Shown here: one piece after another, positions 1-5,938 of the stretch
How the letters are laid out: every line of letters begins with the position of its first letter
Position numbering within the stretch: the first letter of the stretch is position 1
Assembly (NCBI GenBank): GCA_946414975.1
Contig: CAMKQS010000074.1
Coordinates: 1 to 6,567 of the forward strand
DNA length: 6,567 nt
Source: an uncultured Caryophanales bacterium
Lineage (GTDB): Bacteria > Bacillota_I > Bacilli_A > RF39 > UBA660
Direction: 5' to 3'
Notes under the pieces: generated by a model
Seen by the model: only the letters and a program-made list of their open reading frames with translations
Told to the model about the DNA's origin: nothing
Database searches by the model: none
Program-made: the position numbers and the translations under genes

Positions 1-55
1 GAGCACCTGCCCTGCACGCAGGGGGTCAAGGGTTCGAGTCCCTTATTCTCCACCA
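1..55 (+). tRNA. tRNA-Ala (anticodon UGC), 5' end cut by window edge
   Basis: These 55 bases fit tRNA positions 22-76, from the 3' half of the D stem to the CCA end. The anticodon stem pairs 6-10 with 18-22 (CCTGC/GCAGG) around a seven-base loop, 11-17, with anticodon TGC at 13-15 (Ala). The variable loop is 23-27. The T stem is 28-32 with 40-44 and its loop TTCGAGT is 33-39. The 3' acceptor strand is 45-51, the discriminator base A is 52 and CCA is encoded at 53-55. The missing 5' acceptor strand should read GGAGAAT. One oddity: the base before the anticodon (position 33) reads C at 12, where U is almost universal. The Ala assignment rests on the loop register, which the five-pair stem fixes well. 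Confidence 0.93.
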
Positions 56-68
56 TTATATGAAATAT

Positions 69-92
69 ACCGTTGATATTCAACGGTTTTTT
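69..92 (+). terminator. Intrinsic terminator after the tRNA gene
   Basis: A perfect 8-bp stem (69-76, ACCGTTGA, with 80-87, TCAACGGT) closes on a 3-base loop TAT and runs straight into six T residues at 87-92. It starts 14 bases after the tRNA CCA end, so it should end the tRNA transcript and insulate the following operon. Confidence 0.88.
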
Positions 93-94
93 GT

Positions 95-124
95 TTGAAA
101 AAATTATGTTTTTAATGTTATAAT
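95..124 (+). promoter_or_regulatory. Sigma-A promoter of the HD-PHP operon
   Basis: The -35 box is TTGAAA at 95-100 and the -10 box is TATAAT at 119-124, spaced 18 bases. A TG at 116-117, one base before the -10, makes it an extended -10 promoter. Transcription should start near 131, leaving a leader of about 17 bases with AAAGGA at 134-139 near its 5' end. This excludes the in-frame ATG at 127 as a start for the next gene. Confidence 0.8.
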
Positions 125-147
125 AAATGCTAGAAAGGATTTATACT

Positions 148-1143
148 ATGAAATTAAATTTTTCTAATAATGATTATAAGAATAAAGCTATTAAAACTAT
201 TTCTAATTCTATTAAAGATATACGTTCATTATCAAGAGAAAATGCATTTATTATTTTAATACATGGTATATCTTTTGAAAATTTGGAAAATTTATGTAGT
301 AGTGTTGCTGATAAGTTAAATATTACTATTAAAGATGCCTACAATATAATACAGCATCCAAATAATAATATTAAACATATAATAATAGAAAGTGCATATG
401 AACTATTAAAAAATAATAAACATATGGGAGAAAAATATACTGTTGATAATAAGTTTAATTTAAGCAGTTGGATCAGTCATTCATTGTATGAAGCACAAGC
501 AAGTGAAAATATTGCAAGTATGTTATCCATAAACTCTGAATTTGCATTTTGTTATGGGCTTTTACACGACTATGGAAGAAAATTCTCTCACAATTTTGAT
601 CACGTAATCATTGGTTTTGAGCAACTAAGTGACTTAAATCTTTGTAAATATGCCAAAGGGTGCCTAACTCATTCATTTATTAATGGTGAAAGATATTGCA
701 ATAATGAATATATTGATAATGGATTTGAAGTTAAAAATGGCAAAGTATTATTAAATAATAAATATAAAAAAGAAGATATATATGAGGTATTACAAAGCAG
801 TAATTATAATTTATATGATGATATTTTAAATATTGCTGATTTAATGGCTACAGATTCAGGTATTGTTTCACCCGAAAAAAGAGTTTCTGATATTGCCAAA
901 AGAAGAAATAATATAGAAAGTTCAAAAAATAGATGTTATTTTATTGCGTCACTAAGTAATCTTCTTTTAAAAATACTAAATATTTATGGAACAAAATTAA
1001 ATATTGAATATATGGATATTGGTTATAATAATTTAGAAGAAATAAAAGACAAATTTATAATAATATCAGATTTATTTTTTAATGCATATAATAAATTTTT
1101 ATCTAATCAGAAGGAGAATAATGAAAAAAGAATACAATTATAA
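148..1143 (+). CDS. HD-domain metal-dependent phosphohydrolase
   Basis: The protein has 331 residues, is probably cytosolic, and belongs to the HD superfamily of metal-dependent phosphohydrolases, which cut phosphate esters including signalling nucleotides. The signature is in order: H111 (ISHSLYE), the HD pair H140-D141 in LLHDYGR, further histidines H152 and H175 (LTHSF), and D231 in NIADLMAT. Residues 1-95 are a helical, Lys/Asn/Ile-rich N-terminal region I do not recognise, and about 260-331 is another helical segment. No signal peptide or membrane segment is seen. The start at 148 is chosen because AAAGGA lies 8 bases upstream and because the ATG at 127 precedes the predicted transcription start. 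It is first in an operon with the PHP gene, overlapping it by 23 bases, so the two products are probably made together. The substrate cannot be inferred; a nucleotide or nucleic-acid substrate is only a guess. Confidence 0.8.
   Translation: MKLNFSNNDYKNKAIKTISNSIKDIRSLSRENAFIILIHGISFENLENLCSSVADKLNITIKDAYNIIQHPNNNIKHIIIESAYELLKNNKHMGEKYTVDNKFNLSSWISHSLYEAQASENIASMLSINSEFAFCYGLLHDYGRKFSHNFDHVIIGFEQLSDLNLCKYAKGCLTHSFINGERYCNNEYIDNGFEVKNGKVLLNNKYKKEDIYEVLQSSNYNLYDDILNIADLMATDSGIVSPEKRVSDIAKRRNNIESSKNRCYFIASLSNLLLKILNIYGTKLNIEYMDIGYNNLEEIKDKFIIISDLFFNAYNKFLSNQKENNEKRIQL
1111..1116 (+). promoter_or_regulatory. Ribosome binding site of the PHP gene, inside the HD gene
   Basis: AAGGAG lies four bases before the ATG at 1121 and inside the 3' end of the HD coding region. 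It decides the PHP start against an in-frame ATG at 1082 that has no Shine-Dalgarno sequence and would add 13 residues before the HxH motif. The layout suggests translational coupling. Confidence 0.8.
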
Positions 1144-2317
1144 CTTTCATACACATACATATAGATGTGGACATGCATCATTTGAATTAGAGGAAGAATA
1201 TATTAATAAATATATTGAAAATGAATTTAAAATAGTTGGTTTTTCAGACCATATGCCTTTACCACTGGAAGAATTTCCTCAAGAAAAAAGTAGAATGTAT
1301 ATAAAAGATTCATCTAAATACATTTCAAAATTAAGTAAATTAAAGGATCATTATAAAGATATAGAAATATTAATAGGTTTTGAATGTGAATATGATAAAC
1401 TATATAACAAACATTTATTAAAATTAAAAGAAAATAGTGACTATTTAATTTTAGGGCAACACTTTATTAAAAATATAAATCCTATTGGTAATATAGATTA
1501 TCCTATAATATATGCAAATAAGGTCTGTGAGGCATTAGATACAGGTTTATTTAGCTATATAGCACATCCTGATTTATATCTCAAATATAGAGATTCTATA
1601 GAAATAAGCGATTATGATAAATATATTAATAACTGTAAAAATGCCGCAGAAATAATTTGTAAAAAAGCTAAAAAATTAAATATTCCACTTGAAATTAATT
1701 TAACATTTAAAAATAACATAAAAATAATGAAAGATAATAATTATCCTTATCCACATAGATTATTTTTTGATATAGCTAAAAAATTTGATAATAAATTTGT
1801 TTTAGGGATAGATGCTCATTCTAAAAATGTTATAGATAAATACGATGATTCTTCTACAAGTATATTAAAGTATTTAGATATTGATAAAAATGTTGTTTTA
1901 AATTATAATCCTTTATTATATAAAAATGATATTATGAATAAGAAATACAAAGTATTTAAAAAAAATGTAAAATCATATGAATATGAATACATAAAATACT
2001 TAAGTAAAAATATAAAATATAATGATGAATGTGCAATAATTTCTTTAATAAAAAAAGATATTGATCTAACTAATAAAAAATATATAAAATTAATTTCTAT
2101 TATAAAAAAAGAAATAGATGATCTAACAAATACTATTATGGATATAAATCTAAAAGAAAAGAAAATTTTGCGTAAGAAAAAATATATAAAATATTGCTCT
2201 GAAAGTTATAAACATAGATTAAAAATGTTAAATAAAATCTATAAAAAATTAACACATTATAAATATGACAATAAAATAATAAAAAATATACTTAATTATT
2301 ATTCTAAAGATAAGTAA
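1121..2317 (+). CDS. PHP-domain phosphoesterase, histidinol-phosphatase (HisJ/HisK) type, with C-terminal extension
   Basis: The 398-residue protein carries a PHP (polymerase and histidinol phosphatase) domain at about 5-270. Visible metal-site motifs are HTH (H10, H12) with H18, FSDH (D43-H44), GFECEY (E88/E90), LGQH (H114), AHPD (H149, D151), EIN (E191) and GIDAHS (D231, H233). This set fits a trinuclear-metal phosphoesterase of the histidinol-phosphatase family, which hydrolyses L-histidinol phosphate in histidine synthesis. No other histidine gene is present, so the true substrate may differ. Family members are typically about 270 residues; here residues 272-398 are extra, very rich in Lys, Ile and Tyr, probably helical, and unrecognised. 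The gene overlaps the HD gene by 23 bases at its start and the convergent helicase gene by 19 bases at its end. The domain is certain; the reaction is not. Confidence 0.85.
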   Translation: MKKEYNYNFHTHTYRCGHASFELEEEYINKYIENEFKIVGFSDHMPLPLEEFPQEKSRMYIKDSSKYISKLSKLKDHYKDIEILIGFECEYDKLYNKHLLKLKENSDYLILGQHFIKNINPIGNIDYPIIYANKVCEALDTGLFSYIAHPDLYLKYRDSIEISDYDKYINNCKNAAEIICKKAKKLNIPLEINLTFKNNIKIMKDNNYPYPHRLFFDIAKKFDNKFVLGIDAHSKNVIDKYDDSSTSILKYLDIDKNVVLNYNPLLYKNDIMNKKYKVFKKNVKSYEYEYIKYLSKNIKYNDECAIISLIKKDIDLTNKKYIKLISIIKKEIDDLTNTIMDINLKEKKILRKKKYIKYCSESYKHRLKMLNKIYKKLTHYKYDNKIIKNILNYYSKDK

Positions 2318-3858
2318 GAAATATTATTCTTACCTATCTTTTTTATTTCTTTTAAAAAGATTGATTGATTATCATGTTCAATAATATATGTTTTATCATT
2401 TGATCTTGTTAATGCAACATAAAAAAGTCTTCTCTCTTCAGCATATAAGTACTTTTCTTTACTCATTAAAGAATCTATTAAATAGTTATTTCTAATTTTA
2501 TTAGGGAATCCATTTATACTTGATTTTAAATTTATTATAATAACCGCATCTTCTTCTAACCCCTTTGCTGCATGAACTGTTTTATATCTGATTATTTTTT
2601 TATACTTTTCTGATATTAAATCTATTTTATCAATATTAATATAATTATTAATATCATTTCTATTTCTCCCTAAAATTAGAATATTCTTATTTTTTTTACA
2701 CAAATATATCAATAATTTATATAGTATTTCCTTACTATATTTTATTAAAACTATACACTTTTTTATTGATTTATGTGCTTTAATTTTTTTAATTATTTGC
2801 TCCTTATTTTTACAAATAAATTTATTTGAAACGTATACAATTTCTTGACAACATCTATAATTATTTTTCAATTTGATTACTTTAGTATTTTCTTTTTTAT
2901 ATCCTATAAATGATTCTAAACTACTGCCAGAAAATTTATAAATAGACTGATAATCATCACCAACTGTTAGTATTTTTGCATTTGTATTACTAATAATTTC
3001 TTTGATAAAATCTAATCTTATTTTAGAAATATCTTGAAACTCATCTATAATTATATATTTATATTTTATTTTTTTATCTACATACTTACTAGCCTTTAAT
3101 ATTAAAGTATTTAAATCAACTTCATTTGATGCATCAAGTTCACTAATATATAATTTATATATATCTATAATAATAGAAATAAGTTTTTTATTATTTTTAT
3201 ACTTCAGAAAATATTTATAACTAAAGCCATTTATTATAAATAAATTAATATAATTATAAATTATTTCTTTTATTTCCTTAAAATATTCATTTTTTAAATA
3301 GTATTTATACTTCTTTATATTTTGTTTTTTTATAATTTTTAAAGCTACTTTTATCATATTATTATTATATATTATGGATTCAAAATACTCATCAATTACA
3401 TATTTCAAATAGTTATTATTAATTCTATATTTACCATTTAAGATATAAAGAGCAAGTTTATGAAATGTAAAAATGTCTACATTATATTTTAATTTTTCTT
3501 TTAAATTATTACAAGCCTCATTTGTATATGATATACACAGTATATCTTTTTCTTTATAGTTTAGATTCTCTATTAAATAATTAATCTTTCCTACAATTAA
3601 TGATGTTTTTCCTGCTCCTGCACCTGCAATTACGAATGTATTTAATTCTTGTGAATAAATTGCTTCTAATTGTTCATTATCATATTTTTTATCAAGAATT
3701 ATTTCTCTTTTTATTCTATTTATATAGTTATTATTATATCTTTTTACTAGTTTATTTATTAAATAAATAATATATAATTTTTTTAAATAGTTTATCTTTT
3801 TATTATAATAAAAAATTCTAGCAATTATTAATAACTTCATATTATAATCTATGTACAT
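2299..3858 (-). CDS. Compact UvrD/Rep-like superfamily 1A DNA helicase
   Basis: The 519-residue protein has the complete SF1A motif series: Q motif with Q63, Walker A AGAGAGKT (K84), Ia ISYTNEA (109-115), Ib TFHKLA (131-136), motif II IIIDEFQD (D272, E273), motif III VGDDYQSIYKFSG (Q304), motif IV NNYR (R335), motif V TVHAAKGLE (427-435) and motif VI EERRLFYVALTRS (R485). It should be an ATP-driven 3'-5' DNA translocase or helicase. UvrD/PcrA proteins are about 700 residues or more. Here only some 90 residues separate motifs IV and V, so the 2B subdomain is missing or tiny, and a Lys/Tyr-rich helical segment (1-55) precedes the Q motif. The ATG at 3858 is chosen because AGGTGA lies five bases upstream; a TTG at 3882 would add eight residues without such a site. 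I see no clear promoter in the 68-base gap upstream. It is far AT-richer than rubrerythrin: 8 G/C in 60 bases at 3301-3360. Its role (repair or defence) is open. Confidence 0.9.
   Translation of the reverse strand: MYIDYNMKLLIIARIFYYNKKINYLKKLYIIYLINKLVKRYNNNYINRIKREIILDKKYDNEQLEAIYSQELNTFVIAGAGAGKTSLIVGKINYLIENLNYKEKDILCISYTNEACNNLKEKLKYNVDIFTFHKLALYILNGKYRINNNYLKYVIDEYFESIIYNNNMIKVALKIIKKQNIKKYKYYLKNEYFKEIKEIIYNYINLFIINGFSYKYFLKYKNNKKLISIIIDIYKLYISELDASNEVDLNTLILKASKYVDKKIKYKYIIIDEFQDISKIRLDFIKEIISNTNAKILTVGDDYQSIYKFSGSSLESFIGYKKENTKVIKLKNNYRCCQEIVYVSNKFICKNKEQIIKKIKAHKSIKKCIVLIKYSKEILYKLLIYLCKKNKNILILGRNRNDINNYINIDKIDLISEKYKKIIRYKTVHAAKGLEEDAVIIINLKSSINGFPNKIRNNYLIDSLMSKEKYLYAEERRLFYVALTRSNDKTYIIEHDNQSIFLKEIKKIGKNNISYLSLE
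2306..2344 (+). terminator. Terminator of the HD-PHP operon, inside the 3' end of the helicase gene
   Basis: The 15-base arms 2306-2320 and 2327-2341 pair with a single A-C mismatch around the six-base loop ATATTA. On the plus strand the right arm runs into six T residues (2339-2344). The hairpin includes the PHP stop codon and the last codons of the oppositely oriented helicase gene. On the minus strand the hairpin is followed by only a short T run, so it should stop helicase transcripts less well. Confidence 0.8.
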
Positions 3859-3904
3859 ATCATCACCTAAAAATATATACAATAAAATGATGCTTATCTC
3901 CTAC

Positions 3905-3928
3905 AAAAAAAATGCATTTCTGCATTTT
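3905..3928 (-). terminator. Terminator of the rubrerythrin gene
   Basis: Read on the minus strand, an 8-bp perfect stem (AAAATGCA/TGCATTTT, 3921-3928 with 3909-3916) closes on a GAAA tetraloop. The run of T then continues to 3905. The stem begins within the rubrerythrin stop codon. It should separate rubrerythrin from the helicase gene, although readthrough could supply helicase mRNA. Confidence 0.87.
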
Positions 3929-4466
3929 AATAATTTTCGCTTTTGATTTCAAAATATGACTGTGGATGATTACATACTGGGCATACATTTGGAGCGTTTT
4001 TTCCAACAACAATATGACCACAGTTTCTACACTGCCAAATACAATCACCATCACGTGAAAATACTAAATTACCTTTTACATTTTCAAGTAATTTTCTATA
4101 CCTTGCTTCGTGTTCTTTCTCTATTTTTCCAACACTTTCAAATAAGAAAGCTATACGATCAAATCCCTCTTCTTTAGCAGTTTTAGCAAAACCATCGTAC
4201 ATATCAGTCCATTCATAGTTTTCACCTTCTGCTGCTGCAAGTAAGTTTTCTTCTGTTGATGGTATACTACCACCATTAAGCTCTTTGAACCACATCTTTG
4301 CGTGTTCTTTTTCATTATTTGCAGTCTCTTCAAAAATAGCAGCAATTTGCTCATAACCGTCTTTTTTTGCTTTGCTTGCAAAATAAGTATATTTATTTCT
4401 TGCCTGACTCTCACCTGCAAATGCAGTTTGTAAATTTTTATATGTTTGACTATCTTTAAATTCCAT
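3927..4466 (-). CDS. rbr: Rubrerythrin (diiron peroxide reductase with rubredoxin domain)
   Basis: Rubrerythrins reduce hydrogen peroxide to water in the cytoplasm of anaerobes, taking electrons through rubredoxin or an NADH oxidoreductase. The 179 residues are a usual length. The ferritin-like four-helix domain (about 1-132) holds the diiron ligands: E19 in AGES, E52-x-x-H55 in NEKEH, E82 and E85 in ENYEW, and E116-x-x-H119 in EKEH. The C-terminal rubredoxin-like domain (138-175) has two CxxC knuckles, C146-x-x-C149 and C162-x-x-C165, for the single Fe. No key residue is missing. The ATG at 4466 has AAGGAGG four bases upstream. It is a single-gene unit with its own promoter and terminator. 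Its composition is less AT-rich than its neighbours (22 G/C in 60 bases at 4201-4260), as expected for a highly expressed gene. Peroxide regulation is plausible, but I see no convincing operator. Confidence 0.97.
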   Translation of the reverse strand: MEFKDSQTYKNLQTAFAGESQARNKYTYFASKAKKDGYEQIAAIFEETANNEKEHAKMWFKELNGGSIPSTEENLLAAAEGENYEWTDMYDGFAKTAKEEGFDRIAFLFESVGKIEKEHEARYRKLLENVKGNLVFSRDGDCIWQCRNCGHIVVGKNAPNVCPVCNHPQSYFEIKSENY

Positions 4467-4489
4467 AAATCCTCCTTCTAAACACCTTA

Positions 4490-4518
4490 ATTATAATAAA
4501 TTAATTTTCTGATTGCAA
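4490..4518 (-). promoter_or_regulatory. Sigma-A promoter of rubrerythrin
   Basis: On the minus strand TTGCAA (4518-4513) and TATAAT (4495-4490) are separated by exactly 17 bases. Transcription should start near 4483, giving a leader of about 17 bases that contains the Shine-Dalgarno sequence at 4477-4471. The -35 overlaps one arm of an inverted repeat (4509-4515 and 4541-4547). Confidence 0.85.
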
Positions 4519-4547
4519 GTAATTATTTAATTATTTTTTCCAATCAG
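4509..4547. repeat. Inverted repeat CTGATTG/CAATCAG across the InlB-repeat gene end and the rubrerythrin promoter
   Basis: Perfect 7-base arms at 4509-4515 and 4541-4547 flank a 25-base, AT-rich centre. The right arm is in the last codons of the InlB-type gene and the left arm overlaps the rubrerythrin -35 box. On the minus strand no T run follows the second arm, so it is not a standard terminator. It may be a weak RNA hairpin, an operator, or chance. Confidence 0.35.
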
Positions 4548-4986
4548 CATACATATAAACAGTATCGCCTTGATTTGCGAGATCATTAATATAAGCACCA
4601 TCACTATATATTACATAACCATATTTGTTACAATTACTTTGATTAGTCCAACCAAAATTATTGCTATCTATGTAGCACATCCAGGTATTGTTACTTTTTT
4701 TTGCCTTCCATCCATTAAAATAATATCCTTTCTTATTAAACATATTCTTATTTAATTGTACAGATTCACCAGATTTGACTACTTGATTACTCATAGATCC
4801 AGTTCCACCATTACTATTATATATTACTTTATAACTATTTTTACTAACAGAATTACCCATTAATTTAGGAGAGATACCAACCGATAGCATCAAAATAAAA
4901 GCTCCTAACGATACAACAGTTAATTTAACAGGTGTTAGTTCAATTTTTTTCTTTTTTATTTTTGTTTTTACTTTATTATTATCCAT
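4531..4986 (-). CDS. Membrane-anchored protein with one InlB-type (Listeria-Bacteroides) repeat
   Basis: The protein has 151 residues. A Lys-rich N terminus (1-22) is followed by one hydrophobic segment (about 22-40, VVSLGAFILMLSV), acting as an uncleaved anchor or signal peptide, so the rest should lie outside the membrane. Residues 52-150 read as one InlB B-repeat-like unit: the start VIYNSNGGTG, the middle KKGYYFNGW and the end VYMYADW match the family pattern. About 45 residues inserted before the end carry two Cys (C104, C119) that could form a disulfide. Such beta-rich repeats are common in surface proteins and adhesins, usually in tandem; one copy is short. No LPXTG motif is present. 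ATG 4986 has AAGGAGAG just upstream (4998-4991), only 12 bases after the preceding stop. It is the last gene of the sortase operon; its function is unknown. Confidence 0.82.
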   Translation of the reverse strand: MDNNKVKTKIKKKKIELTPVKLTVVSLGAFILMLSVGISPKLMGNSVSKNSYKVIYNSNGGTGSMSNQVVKSGESVQLNKNMFNKKGYYFNGWKAKKSNNTWMCYIDSNNFGWTNQSNCNKYGYVIYSDGAYINDLANQGDTVYMYADWKK

Positions 4987-4998
4987 ATTACTCTCCTT

Positions 4999-5223
4999 TT
5001 ATTTATTAACATCATTATAATAATACATATCTGATAGTTCGCTTGATACATATTCTAATTCCTCATCATATGAATTATTTAATATATCTTCAAGATAATA
5101 TATTAATTCATGATTATTATTAAAATTTTCTATAGAAATATTATGTTTTTTTAAAATTGATATTTGCCTATCATTTAATACTAAATTACCAATACTTTTA
5201 TAAAATCCACTATCATTATTCAT
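4999..5223 (-). CDS. Small acidic hypothetical protein
   Basis: I do not recognise this 74-residue protein. It is probably cytosolic and helical, with no membrane segment, signal peptide or Cys. The middle (LNDRQISILKKHNIS, 16-30) looks like a helix-turn-helix-sized unit, and the C-terminal third is strongly acidic and Tyr-rich (DEELEY, then DMYYYND). It is supported as a gene by position: seven bases after the membrane-protein stop and 12 before the InlB-type gene. It also has the site AAGGAG at 5239-5234, formed by the last two codons of the upstream gene and ten bases from ATG 5223. Such embedding suggests coupling to translation of the membrane protein. It could be a partner or regulator of the sortase operon, but nothing in the sequence proves this. 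Confidence 0.75.
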   Translation of the reverse strand: MNNDSGFYKSIGNLVLNDRQISILKKHNISIENFNNNHELIYYLEDILNNSYDEELEYVSSELSDMYYYNDVNK

Positions 5224-5230
5224 AATAATT

Positions 5231-5926
5231 CTACTCCTTATTAAAATTTATCACTTTAACTAATTTAATTTGGTCATTAGAAAATTTATTACTATTTTCA
5301 TCTTCAAAATATATCCCCATATTAGGTATTACTACATTACTATTTATATTTCTAACATCATATTTTTTTAGTTTATGATATAAATATATTAATAATATAA
5401 TTAAATAAAGGGACATAAATAATGCCATTGACATCTGCAGTAACGTAAGTATTGTTGAATCCGAATAAAGTTTCACATCACTAGTTATATCAATTCTATT
5501 TTTAGATACAATTCCTACAATTAATATAAATATGAAATCTATAATTATTGATATTACAGTTGTACATATTTTACTACTTTTACTCGTTTTTTTTGAAATT
5601 AAAATGAGTAATAATGATGTGTTAATAATTATTAACATTCCTATATATAGTCCCAAATTAGGAAAATAAAGAGTGTTTAATAATAATTCTATAAATGAAT
5701 CAAGAAACTTTAAAATTATATTAAAATATTTAATTAAGAAGAAAGTAAATAGAAATATAAAACTTGTGATATATACTATTTTACTAAACTTTTTATGTTT
5801 CTTTATATCATATATCATAATAGTAATAAGCGCAATTCCTAATATTGCATAAAAAATAAAAAAAGGTGTAGAAATGACAGTATTGAAAAATACTTTTAAC
5901 TTTTGAAAAATTGAAAAATCTGCCAT
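5231..5926 (-). CDS. Five-helix integral membrane protein of unknown function
   Basis: The 231-residue protein has five clear hydrophobic segments at about 21-40, 49-72, 91-110, 119-140 and 158-183, joined by short, often Lys-rich loops. The loops at 41-49 and 111-119 and the segment after helix 5 (184-192) are basic and therefore probably cytoplasmic. A polar tail of about 45 residues (187-231) with an acidic patch (FEDEN) follows and should face the cytoplasm. I recognise no family or catalytic motif. ATG 5926 has AAGGTGA four bases upstream and lies 12 bases after the sortase stop. It ends with TAG, the only non-TAA stop in the window. The position between a sortase and a repeat protein suggests a role in surface-protein display or envelope sensing, which is inference only. 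Confidence 0.8.
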   Translation of the reverse strand: MADFSIFQKLKVFFNTVISTPFFIFYAILGIALITIMIYDIKKHKKFSKIVYITSFIFLFTFFLIKYFNIILKFLDSFIELLLNTLYFPNLGLYIGMLIIINTSLLLILISKKTSKSSKICTTVISIIIDFIFILIVGIVSKNRIDITSDVKLYSDSTILTLLQMSMALFMSLYLIILLIYLYHKLKKYDVRNINSNVVIPNMGIYFEDENSNKFSNDQIKLVKVINFNKE

Positions 5927-5938
5927 TTTCTCACCTTC

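Noticed and set aside
127..147. Upstream ATG giving seven more residues to the HD protein
   Set aside because: It lies only three bases after the -10 box, before the likely transcription start, and lacks a ribosome site.
2299..3858. Gabija-type defence system based on the UvrD-like helicase
   Set aside because: No OLD/TOPRIM nuclease (GajA-like) gene is adjacent; the neighbours are rubrerythrin and the convergent PHP gene.
3863..4054. Minus-strand frame across the rubrerythrin end and terminator
   Set aside because: It runs through the rubrerythrin terminator in another frame and has no Shine-Dalgarno sequence.
3956..4177. Open frame on the plus strand opposite rubrerythrin
   Set aside because: It lies wholly antisense to a certain gene, has no ribosome site and resembles nothing.
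4151..4420. Second minus-strand frame inside rubrerythrin
   Set aside because: It is an out-of-frame shadow of the rubrerythrin codons with low-complexity, Lys/Gln-rich sequence.
4484..4500. Possible PerR operator at the rubrerythrin promoter
   Set aside because: Only one half-site-like TTATAAT is present, and it is simply the -10 region; the second half does not match.
4570..4755. Plus-strand Ile/Thr-rich frame opposite the InlB-type gene
   Set aside because: It is antisense to a better supported gene with recognisable repeat motifs.
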